A DNA stretch of 64,000 nucleotides from Salininema proteolyticum (GCF_042685645.1 NZ_JBHUNX010000001.1:1860001-1924000); one strand, 5' to 3'; counted from the first letter of the stretch, positions 37,449 through 46,778 are shown. The notes: generated by a model not told the origin, from the letters alone. Program-made: numbers and translations.

Positions 37449-38336
37449 TCACACCGGGTTGAACTTGGAGTACTCCTCGAAGGACCAGCGCGTCGGCAAG
37501 GCGCCGTCGATCTGGACGGCGCGGTCGAGCGCGAAGTCGACCATCCGCTGCGCGCCCGGTACGGCCGCGGCTCGGTCGGGATCCCAGTCGACTCGCGCCT
37601 GCCCGGTCAAGTGCAGCGCACGGCCGCGCTCCCAGTCGAGGAACAGCAGGCCGCAGCGCGGGTCGAGCTCGAGGTTGCCCAGTGTCATGTACATCGAGTT
37701 GCCGACGTAGTCCGGCCAGCTCAGGCCGCCGGATCCGGTGACGGCCACGAACCCGGGGTTGCCTCCGCGGTGGGAGGCGTCGGCGCCGAGCCCTGGCGCG
37801 GCGGTGGCGATGAAGAACGTGTCGGCCTGCGCTATCCACCGCTCCTGTGCGGCTGTGAGCGTCGAGCTCGTCTGAGCCGATCCGGGGACCGTCCCAACGC
37901 CGGGGCCATCATCGGGCGTGCGGGCCTGGATGTACTTCGGACAGTTCGAGTAGACCTGTTCGGTGTGGACGACAAGGCATTCTCCGGTGCGCACAGCAGT
38001 GCCGTTGATCCGCATCCGCCTGCGAGTGGAAGGCTCGATCGCGATCATCCCCACGTCACGGCCGGTCTCGAACAGTCTCGCGAGTGGATCGCCGCCGACC
38101 GGGTACCGGTCGGCGACGACAGTGCGATCGCCGTCCGCGGCGACGAATCCCGCCGGCCCGCTCAGCGCGGAAGCCCAGAGGGCACCGTCATCGTCGGCGG
38201 CGCCGATCACGACCAGACGCTGCCGTTCGAGGAAATCGGCGGCCACCGGCGGGATGGCCGCGCCGACCCGTGCCGAGCCGAGGACTTTGGCCACTCCCGC
38301 GCGTTCTTGCACGGCTATCTCGCCTTCGTGGTGCAT
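37449..38336 (-). CDS. Pyridoxamine-5'-phosphate-oxidase-family flavoprotein
   Basis: 295 aa. Split-barrel FMN-binding (PPOX) features: FIATAAPGLGADASHRGGNP, GFVAVTGSGGLSWPDYVGNS and ELDPRCGLLFLDW, then LHLTGQARVDW. The N-terminal half has a second related barrel (RQRLVVIGAADDDGALWAS). Such two-barrel members are flavin or F420 reductases/oxidases of unknown substrate. The start is taken at 38336 because it forms a TGATG overlap with the upstream VOC gene; a GTG five codons earlier is possible. Last gene of the VOC-PPOX pair. Confidence 0.8.
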   Translation of the reverse strand: MHHEGEIAVQERAGVAKVLGSARVGAAIPPVAADFLERQRLVVIGAADDDGALWASALSGPAGFVAADGDRTVVADRYPVGGDPLARLFETGRDVGMIAIEPSTRRRMRINGTAVRTGECLVVHTEQVYSNCPKYIQARTPDDGPGVGTVPGSAQTSSTLTAAQERWIAQADTFFIATAAPGLGADASHRGGNPGFVAVTGSGGLSWPDYVGNSMYMTLGNLELDPRCGLLFLDWERGRALHLTGQARVDWDPDRAAAVPGAQRMVDFALDRAVQIDGALPTRWSFEEYSKFNPV

Positions 38337-38788
38337 CAGAAGAATCCGCACGTCGGCGCGCCGGCCGTCGGGGCCTCGGCGGCATCGGCCCCAACGGGGG
38401 AGTACACCTCCAGGCGGATGCCGTCGGGGTCGGCGAAGAACACGCCGCCGGAGGAGGCGCCTTCGCCGTGCGGGACGATCCCGTCGTAGAACAGGTCCGC
38501 GCCCAGCTCCTTCAGGGTGCCCTCAACTTTGTGGACGGTCGCGATATCAGGGGCCTGGAACGAGAGGTGGTGCAGGCCGGGCCTGTCGGCCGCGAACGCG
38601 CCGGTGCTCTGCTGCCACAGGGTGAGGACGATGTCTCCGCCGTGGCCGAGAAAGGCGAACCTCTTGTCACCCTCGGCCTGTTCGGAGAAGACGTCGAGGT
38701 CGAAGATTTTGCGGTAGAACTCGGTCGATCGGGCCAGGTCGGTCACGTTCAATCCGATATGGCCGGTCTGGAGCGTCGGTGTGCCCAT
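38336..38788 (-). CDS. VOC/glyoxalase-family protein
   Basis: 150 aa. Two beta-alpha-beta-beta-beta modules: HIGLNVTDLARSTEFYRKIF and HHLSFQAPDIATVHKVEGTL, ending FADPDGIRLEVYSP. Metal ligands are likely the His of HIGLN, His of HHLSF and Glu of RLEVY. It probably detoxifies or modifies a small molecule with the PPOX partner. Preceded by the palindrome at 38836-38854. Confidence 0.82.
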   Translation of the reverse strand: MGTPTLQTGHIGLNVTDLARSTEFYRKIFDLDVFSEQAEGDKRFAFLGHGGDIVLTLWQQSTGAFAADRPGLHHLSFQAPDIATVHKVEGTLKELGADLFYDGIVPHGEGASSGGVFFADPDGIRLEVYSPVGADAAEAPTAGAPTCGFF

Positions 38789-38811
38789 GGGGTCCTCCGG
38801 TAGGAGTCAGG

Positions 38812-38831
38812 CGGGGGAGTAAACCCCCGCA
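38812..38831. terminator. Hairpin between the CGNR and VOC genes
   Basis: Perfect stem GCGGGGG / CCCCCGC with the loop AGTAAA. No T tail. It lies 24 nt before the VOC start. Confidence 0.4.
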
Positions 38832-38835
38832 GGGT

Positions 38836-38854
38836 CTAATGGTTTTTCCATTAG
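38836..38854. promoter_or_regulatory. Palindromic operator CTAATGG-N5-CCATTAG
   Basis: A perfect 7-bp inverted repeat with a T5 spacer, 48 nt before the VOC gene. A half site CTAATGG recurs at 39571-39577, just upstream of the CGNR gene start. This suggests that one regulator, perhaps the CGNR protein, controls both units. Confidence 0.55.
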
Positions 38855-38862
38855 ATAGAAAG

Positions 38863-39567
38863 CTACCGCGAGTTCCTAACGCTTGCAACACTTACAACCG
38901 TTATATATGCTGTGATCTCTCCAATGAAAAAGCCCCGCCCGTTCACGAGAACAGACGGGGCTCCACGGCCGCGAACTACAGATAAGCCTTTCCGATGGCG
39001 CGCATAGTGCCGCGCCGCGCGAGCACGGTTGCCGCAGCCGGCCGAACACCACTCACGCCGCGGATGGTCCTTCACGAAGTACAGCACACAGCCAGGCGCG
39101 TAACACGACCGCAGATCTGCAGCGTCCGGGCCTGTCAACAACTCGATGCCCCGCACGGCGATCGACGACAGGCGACGCTCCGCCATAGGGGCCTCACCCG
39201 CCGAGCGGCGAACCAACTCATCGTCTTCAAAGGCCAGCAGCGGCCACGTTGGCGCCTGCGCGACCGCGGCATTGACGTCCTCGACCGCCAGGCACACTTC
39301 CCGCGTCGGCGACACCGCGGCCTCACGGGTATCACCGGTTCGCAGCGCGGCCAGGCGGCGCAGGGCATCGCGGAGCCGCCGGTATAGTTCCAGGTCCCGT
39401 TCGCTGGGGGACACTTCGACCTCCGGGTCCGAGTCTCCTGTGGCCGCGAGCCATTCGCGGAGGCCATCGACGGTCTCCAGGTCGTCGTGGAGACCGGAGC
39501 GGTCGGCCCAGACCGTGGACATCAACCGGACCGGCATCGGTTCATCGGGATTGAGCAGCGCAGGCAT
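38863..39567 (-). CDS. CGNR zinc-finger protein (ABATE domain)
   Basis: 234 aa. An ABATE-type N-terminal region (LNPDEPMPVRLMSTVW..., DGLREWLAATGD) is followed by the C-terminal CGNR zinc finger: CYAPGCVLYFVKDHPRREWC ending SAGCGNRARAARHYARHRK. Such proteins are taken to be stress-related transcription regulators. An A/T-rich tail of about 35 residues after the finger is unusual. Its stop lies 75 nt upstream of the VOC gene on the same strand. Confidence 0.82.
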   Translation of the reverse strand: MPALLNPDEPMPVRLMSTVWADRSGLHDDLETVDGLREWLAATGDSDPEVEVSPSERDLELYRRLRDALRRLAALRTGDTREAAVSPTREVCLAVEDVNAAVAQAPTWPLLAFEDDELVRRSAGEAPMAERRLSSIAVRGIELLTGPDAADLRSCYAPGCVLYFVKDHPRREWCSAGCGNRARAARHYARHRKGLSVVRGRGAPSVLVNGRGFFIGEITAYITVVSVASVRNSR

Positions 39568-39570
39568 TGG

Positions 39571-39577
39571 CTAATGG
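39571..39577. promoter_or_regulatory. CTAATGG half site before the CGNR gene
   Basis: Identical to one arm of the palindrome at 38836-38854, 3 nt upstream of the ATG at 39567. Possible autoregulation. Between here and the MarR gene (about 480 nt) no gene is convincing; a 66-codon plus-strand frame at 39696-39896 has no family likeness. Confidence 0.4.
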
Positions 39578-40012
39578 TAACACCCGGACCGACGCGTTAG
39601 AACCGTGTGGGATCGCCGCAAAGAGGTGGGACCAGGATTCGCGCAAAATGCGCCACCAACCATAAAAGCCTCGTTATATGACCTAGTAGTACGCGGTGAT
39701 ACGCCGAATTATTTCGGTAGATGAGTGGGGTTTGTTGGTGCTGAACCTGAGAATCTTCATTCTGCTCCGTCTTGCAAACGTTCTCATGATCCCACGCGCC
39801 CTCCCTGACGAACTACAGATCAGGTGGGCTCACGCCCCCTCCTGTGGCGAGGAAAATTCGACCGGCAAAACTGCCCCGAGCTCGCATGAGAGGTAGACAA
39901 GACTGTTATCAGGTCATGCAGCGCAGCAGGAGAGTTTGGCGATATCGGTGGTGAACGTCTGAGCCGCGAGCCTGTTGACCCGATCGCGAGAACCGGTCAC
40001 CGTGAACAGAGC

Positions 40013-40041
40013 ATGGAAATACCAATCATTGGACTTTCCAT
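40013..40041. promoter_or_regulatory. MarR-type operator
   Basis: Nested inverted repeats: ATGGAAA (40013) ... TTTCCAT (to 40041) enclosing CCAAT-C-ATTGG (40022-40032). The site ends 14 nt before the MarR start, as expected for an autorepressor. Confidence 0.65.
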
Positions 40042-40055
40042 GTATAGTGGCGGTC

Positions 40056-40499
40056 ATGGACGATCGACAACTCAACGAAGAACTCCACGACTACCTGTTC
40101 GCGATACGCGCCCACGTGCACACCGAACTCAAGGAACTGGCCCGAGAAGCAGGACTCACCGACACCCAGACCGACGCCCTGTGGCGACTCAGCCGCGGAC
40201 CCGAGATGACCGCCCGCCGACTCGCCGACCGCCTGCAATGCGACGCCTCCACCGCCACATCCATGATCGACCGACTGGAACAACGCGGACTGGTCCGCCG
40301 CGCACCCCACCCCACCGACCGCCGCGTGAAGATCATCCAACTCACCCCCGAAGGATGCGCATTGCGCGACCGCGTCATCCAGCACACCACCGAGCACTCA
40401 CCCTTCGCCCGCCTCGACTGCGACAGCAGACTCCGCCTGCACACCCTGCTCCGCCAAGCCACCGACGACACGACCACCCCGAAAAAGGAACAGCAATGA
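40056..40499 (+). CDS. MarR-family transcription regulator
   Basis: 147 aa. Winged helix with LTDTQTDALWRLSRGPEMTA, RRLADRLQCDASTATSMIDR, then LEQRGLVRRAPHPTDRRVKI with the wing Asp-Arg-Arg. MarR proteins are dimers that release DNA on binding small phenolic or oxidising ligands. ATGA overlap with the SDR gene and the palindrome immediately upstream point to self-control of the MarR-SDR-MFS operon. Confidence 0.88.
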   Translation: MDDRQLNEELHDYLFAIRAHVHTELKELAREAGLTDTQTDALWRLSRGPEMTARRLADRLQCDASTATSMIDRLEQRGLVRRAPHPTDRRVKIIQLTPEGCALRDRVIQHTTEHSPFARLDCDSRLRLHTLLRQATDDTTTPKKEQQ

Positions 40500-41416
40500 A
40501 CGGCACGACCACAGTCATCACCGGCGGCGCCTCCGGACTCGGCCTGGCAATGGCACACCAACTCGCCGAAGCCGGACACCGCATCGTCCTCATCGGCCGC
40601 GACCCGACCCGCACCCGGGAAGCCGCCGAACGCCTCCACACTTCAGCCCCGGTCACCACGTACAGCTGCGACCTCGAACAGCGTTCCCAAGTACGAGCAC
40701 TGGCCGCCGAACTCGCCGCCGGCAGCCACCCCGTGGACAACCTCATCAACAACGCAGGCGCCGCCTTCCCCCGATACGAACGGACCACCGATGGCGCCGA
40801 ACGCACCTACGCACTCAACCACCACGCCCCGTTCCTGCTCACACACGCACTGCTGGCCACAGGAACGCTCACACCCCAAGCACGGATCATCAACATGTCC
40901 TCGTTCGTAGAAAAACGAGGCAAACTCGACCCCGCCGACCCCGACGTCGACGGAACCTCATGGAGCAACCGCTTCTACCACCAGATCAACGTCTACGCCA
41001 CGAGCAAACTCCTCGGACTCCTGGCCACACGAGCACTCGCACACCGCCTGCCCCACGGCATGAGCGCCTACAACGCCAACCCCGGCATGGTCAAAGGCAC
41101 CGCCATGAACCGCAACGCCGGGGGAGTGATGCGATTGACCGCCCCGCTCCTGCGACCATTCGCCACCACCCCCGACCAGGGAGTCCAAACCCCCGTACAG
41201 CTCGCCACCGCCCCGACCCCGCCGCAACCCAGCGGCGGCTTCTTCACCAAGTCCAACCCGGACACCCCATCACTCCAAGCCCGGAACGACACCCTCGCCG
41301 CCACCGTCTACACCAAGACCGCAGCCCTCCTCGACATCGAACCCCTCACCGGATACGCCCACCCGACCGAAAAGCAGTCGCCTCCGCGGCCATTCCCTGA
41401 CACCATCACGCCATGA
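40496..41416 (+). CDS. Short-chain dehydrogenase/reductase
   Basis: 306 aa. Rossmann motif TGGASGLG near residue 10, NNAGAAF, the catalytic serine in INMSSFVEKRG, and Tyr/Lys in YATSK. It resembles the retinol-dehydrogenase/oxidoreductase type of SDR with a C-terminal extension. It probably reduces or oxidises a small molecule sensed by MarR. ATGA overlap with the MarR stop. Followed by the MFS gene remnant. Confidence 0.85.
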   Translation: MNGTTTVITGGASGLGLAMAHQLAEAGHRIVLIGRDPTRTREAAERLHTSAPVTTYSCDLEQRSQVRALAAELAAGSHPVDNLINNAGAAFPRYERTTDGAERTYALNHHAPFLLTHALLATGTLTPQARIINMSSFVEKRGKLDPADPDVDGTSWSNRFYHQINVYATSKLLGLLATRALAHRLPHGMSAYNANPGMVKGTAMNRNAGGVMRLTAPLLRPFATTPDQGVQTPVQLATAPTPPQPSGGFFTKSNPDTPSLQARNDTLAATVYTKTAALLDIEPLTGYAHPTEKQSPPRPFPDTITP

Positions 41417-41459
41417 CCACCCCGACCACCCATGCCCCACCACACGCCGAGCCCAAAGG

Positions 41460-41627
41460 ATGAAACCCGGAACCGACTACCGCCGCATCTGGTTCGGCAA
41501 CGCTTCCTCGAACCTCGCCGACGGCATCACCTTCATCGCGCTCCCGCTCCTGGCCCCCACGATCACCGACAACCCCACAGCCATCGCCGGACTAGCGCTG
41601 GCGTATTCCCTGTCGGCCTCCCGGTAG
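41460..41627 (+). pseudogene. MFS transporter, 5' fragment cut by transposon
   Basis: 55 codons: MKPGTDYRRIWFGNASSNLA then DGITFIALPLLAPTIT, typical of the first helix of a drug-efflux MFS protein. The frame runs into the transposon inverted repeat at 41615 and stops at TAG 41625-41627. An in-frame open stretch from ATG 41413 (overlapping the SDR stop) ends just before this ATG in another frame, so the true start may have been upstream with a one-base shift. The rest of the transporter is not found after the transposon. Confidence 0.75.
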
Positions 41628-41808
41628 TATCCACGAAAAAAACAACGCTAAGCCTGGCCAGGGGCCCAAAACGTAAGCGTTCGTTGACTCTTCGAACTTC
41701 CGTCATGACGTTGCCTCAGCAAAATCCCACGTAGATCGAGTGTGTTGCAACTAACACAAATCTCAAGTTGGCTCCAGAGGCCGCACGAGGCTCGAAACTT
41801 GCGCCCTG

Positions 41809-41846
41809 ACCTGGGACGTTAGTATCTGCGAAAAAACAACGCTAAG
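41809..41846. repeat. Second, internal Tn3-type end
   Basis: GTTAGTATCTGCGAAAAAAC then AACGCTAAG closely matches the outer left inverted repeat in the same orientation, 194 nt inside. It suggests that an older element or a nested end lies within the left end. Confidence 0.6.
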
Positions 41847-41870
41847 GGATCCTGCGTCTCCGCGGAGCCC

Positions 41871-42512
41871 TCACTCCTCGGTGGGCTCGCCCTTCGGTGT
41901 GCCTGTGATGAGGCGGTAGACGGTGGCCATGGACGGGTGCTGGCCCTTGTTCTTCCCGGAGGGAATCACCAGGCGCTGCTGGATCTCGGTGGCCTCCACG
42001 CCCTTCTTGCGCAGTTCGCGGGCGTAGTCGGCCATGTTCGCGTCGGTTACGAACGGCCGTCCTCCGCGCTTTCCTGCCTGCCGGGCGGTGTCCTGGCCTT
42101 CGAGGGTTCTCTCGCGGATGTAGTCGCGGTCGGATTCGGCCATGCCGGCGAAGAACGCGAAGAGCGCGGCGCCGTGGCCGGAGGGGTCGTGGACGCCGCG
42201 CAGCGGTCCGGTGAGCATCTCCAGGCCGATGTCGGCCTCACGCAGAAGGTCGGCGGTGGAGATCAGCTCGGCCGAGCCGCGGCCAAGGCGCTTGAGCTCG
42301 TGGACAGTGAGAACGACCTGTTGTCCGTCGCCGAGGAACTGCTTGAGCTCCTTGACGTAGGAGAGCGCCTCGGTGAACCGGGGACGTTCTTTGACGCGGG
42401 TGGAGGTCTTCTCGGAGAAGACCTTCGCGCACCCGGCCTCGGTCAGGGCTTCCAGTTGTGGCTGGAGTTCCTGGAAGGCGGTGGAGCAGCGGGCGTACCC
42501 CACCCGGATCAT
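41871..42512 (-). CDS. tnpR: Serine resolvase/recombinase of the Tn3 derivative
   Basis: 213 aa. Catalytic domain with Ser in RVGYARCSTAFQELQPQLEA, VLTVHELKRLGRGSAELI and the E-helix region (FAFFAGMAESDRDYIRERTL), then a C-terminal HTH (GRPFVTDANMADYARELRKK). It would resolve cointegrates at a res site, expected in the 220 nt towards the left end. The frame also extends upstream of the ATG through about 70 residues that match neither tnpR nor tnpA. Confidence 0.88.
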   Translation of the reverse strand: MIRVGYARCSTAFQELQPQLEALTEAGCAKVFSEKTSTRVKERPRFTEALSYVKELKQFLGDGQQVVLTVHELKRLGRGSAELISTADLLREADIGLEMLTGPLRGVHDPSGHGAALFAFFAGMAESDRDYIRERTLEGQDTARQAGKRGGRPFVTDANMADYARELRKKGVEATEIQQRLVIPSGKNKGQHPSMATVYRLITGTPKGEPTEE

Positions 42513-42684
42513 CCGTCGGGCGGCTGGCAGGCGGGGTGCGGGTACGAGAGCGGGGTCGGCCTCCCACGCGTCGCCGGGGTGCCGGTCGGCGGGCGTGGGG
42601 ACGTCGAGCGCTTGGCGCAGTTGGGATACGAGAATGAATCTCGGGGTGTGGTACTTGACGGCGACGAGTCCGGAGTGGGTGCGG

Positions 42685-44250
42685 CAGGGCGTCGTCGGCG
42701 TCGCGGGGGATGCCGGTCAACAGGCAGAAGTCAAACCGTTTCGTCTCCCACTCCTCGGGCGTGATCAGGAACGACGACGGGTCGGCGTAGCGACGGGAGC
42801 CGGGCACGTACACGTCGCCCGACCGGAGGCCGTCGCGCAGCGCCAGCAGGACGCACAGCTCCCAGTAGTGGCGGTGGGCGGTCGTGTCGTTGTCCTTCAC
42901 CGCTTGCTTCAGGTACCCCTCCCATTTGGCGGGCACGAAGTCGGCCGGAGCGCCATCGGGGACTTTCCGCGCGCCGGTCGCGTTCAACTCCCGCAACATG
43001 TCGACGGCTTTCACCAGCGGTTCGGTCGCCTCCACGGCCGGGGAAAACCGGATTGCCTCCAGCACCATCGGAGCGAACTGCCGCACGTACGTCCACGAGG
43101 AGCCGAGCATCGCCAAGAGGCCGTGGTCGCGCGGCAGCCGATCGAACTTCACCGCGTGGGCCTCGCGGATGCGTTCCATCCCGATACCGGTGCGGATCAG
43201 CGTCCCCACGTTCTCGTCGTCCACGCTGGTGTCCAGGAGGATCTCGAGGATCTCGTTCAACAGCTGCTGGCGGCCTTCCCCGGCCTTTGCCCGCTCCGCC
43301 AGGGCCTCATCTCGTTTCTTCCGGGCGAAGGACTCGCGGCCCGACAACGCCTGGTCGAACAGCGTCAGCGAGTCGTCGAGGACCTCTATCGCCGACTCGA
43401 CCAACACCGTCAGCAGCATCGGGTAGCGCCGCTGTCCGTCGCGGCGCTCCAACTGCTGGCCGGTGAGCTTGCGGCCCTTCAACGCCAGGGACCGGCGCCG
43501 CTCCTTCGGCAGACCGGACAGGTCGAGGGTGTCGGCGTCCAGGCGCCGCAGGAAATCCAGTTTCGCCAGCTCCATCTTCACCCCGGCCGGGTTGGCCTGC
43601 ATCGGTGGCATCGTCAACCAGGTCAAGTGGTTCGAACCCAGGCCGGCGTCATAGCGCAACAGCGCGTCCAGCTCTTCGGCCCGCTCCGGGGAGACCAGGT
43701 GGGCCACCCGCTCCCAGGTCGCGTTCGTCCCGGCCTCGCGGGCCGTGGCGATGTGCTTGAGCAGCGTCGTCACTCCCGGCCGGACGGTCTTGACCGCCAT
43801 CAGGTACTCACAGGCGACCTTGAACAGGTCCTTGGGCGACTCGTGCTCCATCGCCCGGGAGAACAGCATCTCGTCGAGCTCTTTCCAGCCGTCCTCATTG
43901 ATCACCCGCCACTTCAAATAGTCGGCGACCAGGTGCAGATGCTCGGTGCGGGCCTGCTTGCGCGTCCCGTAGTCCCTGAGTTCGGCCACCGGCATCACCA
44001 GCTGGTCGGCCAGACGGGCGACCGCCTGTTCCGGTGCGGCGGTGACGTCGTCGGGCACGAACCCGAGCCACGGCAGTGTGCAGAGCTGGACCGCCACGCC
44101 GATGACGTTGGAGGGACGGCGGAACTGCCGAAGGAACGTCATCTCCGATGGAGTGAGCCGGAAGTACTTGATCAGGTCGGCGTGGGTGATCTCGGGAAAA
44201 CCGCGGAGCTGCTGGAGCTCCTCATTGGTGAAGATTCGTTCTGTACTCAC
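42685..44250 (-). pseudogene. tnpA: Tn3-family transposase, N-terminal half only
   Basis: About 520 codons match the N-terminal half of Tn3 TnpA (about 990 aa): FPEITHADLIKYFRLTPSEM, FLRQFRRPSNVIGVAVQLCT, then the middle helical region to FDFCLLTGIPRDADDAL. At about 42,685 similarity stops. The frame runs on as shadow sequence over tnpR to 42238. The RNase-H-like DDE domain is absent, so there is no transposase activity. It begins with GTG 44250, without a clear ribosome site. Confidence 0.85.
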
Positions 44251-44351
44251 GAGGAGCCAAGCTACAGAAGGCTCTCACCTCCGGCTTCGCCGGAGTCAGA
44301 CCCTCCCAAAACCCTTAGCGTTGTTTTTTTCGTGGATACTACCGGGAGGCC

Positions 44352-45392
44352 GACAAGCCCCGTGCCGGAAACCCCGATTTTCAACACCTCTGACCAGCAT
44401 GAACACTCTGAGATCCACGGAGAGCGACGAACAGGGGAGCACCCTTACCCGACCAAGGGTCGAATGAACCCTGTTGGCGCCCATGGTGCGCCTTGCTCGC
44501 AACTTGTCCACTATGGCTGTTGGTGCGCCCGAGGGGCGCCTTGTTGCAACCAGGACACCGGCAGTACGACGGTGCCGCGCCCAGCGGCCGGGTTGTCGAT
44601 GCGGTCGGTCATGCCATCGGAAGGCGCACCAAGTCGGACTCCGTCGCCATGCAGCAGTGAACGCGTCCGCTGATGCTCGTGGCCTTGTATCCGCCACTGG
44701 AGGCAGCCCAGCGGCGCAACGCGTCGTTCGCGCCCACGGCACGGGTGTATTACAACTTCGTGCCACTGGCCAGGTTCCAGTGACGAGAGCGCGGGATCCC
44801 GGGCCAATAGCTGCGGCGCCCTCGTCCGACCAGTGCTCCGAGGGTGCCGCCGAGGTGATCGCCCGTGAACCCACGAGACAGTCCGTCGTGCACGCAGCAT
44901 TACCCAGGGCCGATCATACATAACTTGCGGGAACTACACTTCTCGTAAGTTACTTGGACTCTCTGCTCAAGCCTTATTTTCTATTTATTATTTTGATTTT
45001 CCGGTAAGTAATTATTAATAGAAAAACCAGAGGCCGAGTTGTTGCGTCTCATCTGACCTGGCACAGATCTCATTCAAGTTGGCACAAAATCTCAGGCAGT
45101 TGTCACAACGGACGTACGGTTTCCATTGCTGCTTCGATCTGTCGCGTCGGCCGGCGATGCCTGGCGCCCAACGCCCGGCAAGAGCCTCTCTGGCTCCACA
45201 TGCCACAGAAGACCCTTACTCTCGGGTGTGCATCAATCGCTCCTGGGGCTTCTACGGCCTTCTCAGGGCGTCATTCCAGGTCAAACGGGGTGTGATTCCT
45301 GCTTTTGGCGACCACTCCCCTGCTGATCGGGTCTCCTCATCTGCGCGGGGTGGCTGAAATTGAGCGTTCGGTAAAAGGATGCGGTCGGGACC
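44352..45392. other. About 1 kb without a recognisable gene
   Basis: Between the two mobile elements. The left part (to about 44,900) is GC-rich with only unconvincing frames. About 44,930-45,030 is sharply A/T-rich (TTTTCTATTTATTATTTTG). At 45,060-45,095 a segment with ACAGATCTCATTCAAGTTGG resembles a stretch inside the Tn3 derivative near 41,755 (ACAAATCTCAAGTTGGC). It looks like debris of older insertions. Confidence 0.5.
45384..45392. repeat. Target-site duplication, left copy
   Basis: GTCGGGACC, identical to 46779-46787 on the other side of the IS. Confidence 0.85.
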
Positions 45393-46778
45393 CAGGGCGT
45401 GCTGGAGTTCCTGCTTCATCCTGAAGTGACAGAGCGTGATCGGTTGGGGTGCAGATAGAAGCAGGCACGGTTCCCCGCATCATATGAGTGTCTAGTTCGT
45501 ATGGTGCTCAAGGAGAAGCCGTGCCCTCGTCCTCATCTTCGCAAGTTCCCGCTGTCTTGTCGCAGGCGGGTGACCTCCAGCGTGACGACCTTCCCGACCT
45601 GCGACGCTACCTCGAGACAGTGCCTGATCCCCGCTCACGCAGAGGCCGATGGTACCCGCTGGCATCGGTCCTGGCCATCGCCGCTGCCGCCGTCTCCTGC
45701 GGGGCCACCACCATCTCAGAGATCGCCGAATGGGCCGAAGCGCTGAGCGCCGACGTCCTCCACCGGCTGGGATTCCGGTTCCACCCCTTCCGGCTACGCC
45801 GCTCACCCTCCCGCGCCTGTATCAGCACCATCCTCACCCGTATTGACGCCGAAGCCCTTGACCAGGCGCTATGCCAGTGGCTGATCGACCGCCACCAGAT
45901 CACCCTGAACCAAGACAAGGACCAGGACGACTCCGATCCGACACCGCGCAAGCGCCGGCCCCTGGCAGCGAAGGCACTGGACGGCAAATCCCTCAAAGGA
46001 TCCAAAACCCGGGGCAACGACCGCCGCCACCTGCTGTCCCTGGTCACCCACGACGACGGGATCACCTACGCCCAACAGGAAGTCGGCAAGAAAACCAACG
46101 AGACGACCGGTTTCAAACCCCTACTCGAACCCTTCGACCTGACCGGCACCGTCCTCACCTTCGACGCCCTCCACACCGTAAAAGAGCTACTGCGTTGGGT
46201 CCACGAAGAGAAGAACGCCTACTACGTCGCCATCGTGAAGCGCAATCAAGAGCTCCAATACCAGGAGCTTGAAGCCCTGCCCTGGAACACGATTCCCATC
46301 GGCCACACTGCCTCAGGCAAAGAGCACGGCCGCAAGGAGTCCCGGTCAGTCAAGATCACCTGCGTCGACGAATCGGTCGAGGCCCTGCGACTGCCCGGAA
46401 CGAGTATCGCCATCCGCCTGCACCGTCGCCGCAAACCCAGAGAGAAGAAGGAAAACCCGAGAGACCGTCTATGCCGTCACCAACCTGCCCGCCCACCTGG
46501 CCATCCCCGAACACATCAACCACTACACGAGAGGACATTGGACGATTGAAAACCGCTCCCACCACGTGCGAGACCGCACCTTCCGCGAAGACGCCTCCAC
46601 CGTCTCGACCGGCAACGCTCCACGGGCCTTGGCCGGACTCCGCAACCTGGCCATCGGCGCCCTCCGACTGAGCGGAGCTGTCAACATCGCCAAAGCCTGC
46701 CGACAGAACGCCAAGAACCCCGAACAGGTCCTCCCCGCCCTCGGAATCAAACCATAACCGGAACTCCAGCACGCCCTG
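45393..46778. mobile_element. ISAs1-family insertion sequence (1386 bp)
   Basis: Ends are CAGGGCGTGCTGGAGTTCC and its perfect complement (19 bp); the CAGGG start is the family hallmark. Flanked by a perfect 9-bp duplication, so insertion was recent. It contains one transposase gene, which is frameshifted near 46,450. Confidence 0.88.
45521..46757 (+). pseudogene. ISAs1 transposase with frameshift
   Basis: GTG 45521 follows AAGGAG. N-terminal ISAs1 domain: LRRYLETVPDPRSRRGRWYP and VLAIAAAAVSCGATTISEIA. Then catalytic ALDGKSLKG (D), LTFDALHT (D), and in the second frame GHWTIENRSHHVRD (E). The first frame runs from the GTG; at GAAGAAGGAAAACC (about 46,447-46,460) the protein continues only in the +1 frame (KTRETVYAVTNLPAHLAIPE) to 46757. 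One extra base (or two missing) explains it. Programmed frameshifting is not usual in this family, so the copy is probably inactive or the base is a sequencing error. Confidence 0.85.

Larger units (their letters stand above)
41615..44351. mobile_element. Tn3-family transposon derivative (2.7 kb)
   Basis: 38-bp perfect terminal inverted repeats: 41615-41652 (starts GGCCTCCCGGTAGTATCCAC, ends AACGCTAAG) and its complement at 44314-44351. The CGAAAA core and TAAG inner end are typical of Tn3 repeats. Identity continues 4 nt outwards (TGTC/GACA), and no 5-bp target duplication is visible. It carries an intact serine resolvase and a 5' fragment of tnpA. The DDE catalytic half of tnpA is missing, so it can move only with transposase from elsewhere. 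Confidence 0.85.

Noticed and set aside
39696..39896. 66-codon plus-strand frame
   Set aside because: No ribosome site, no family likeness and atypical codon use; probably chance.
44474..44923. Plus- and minus-strand frames of about 140 codons after the transposon
   Set aside because: Neither shows a recognisable motif or a good start. Treated as debris.
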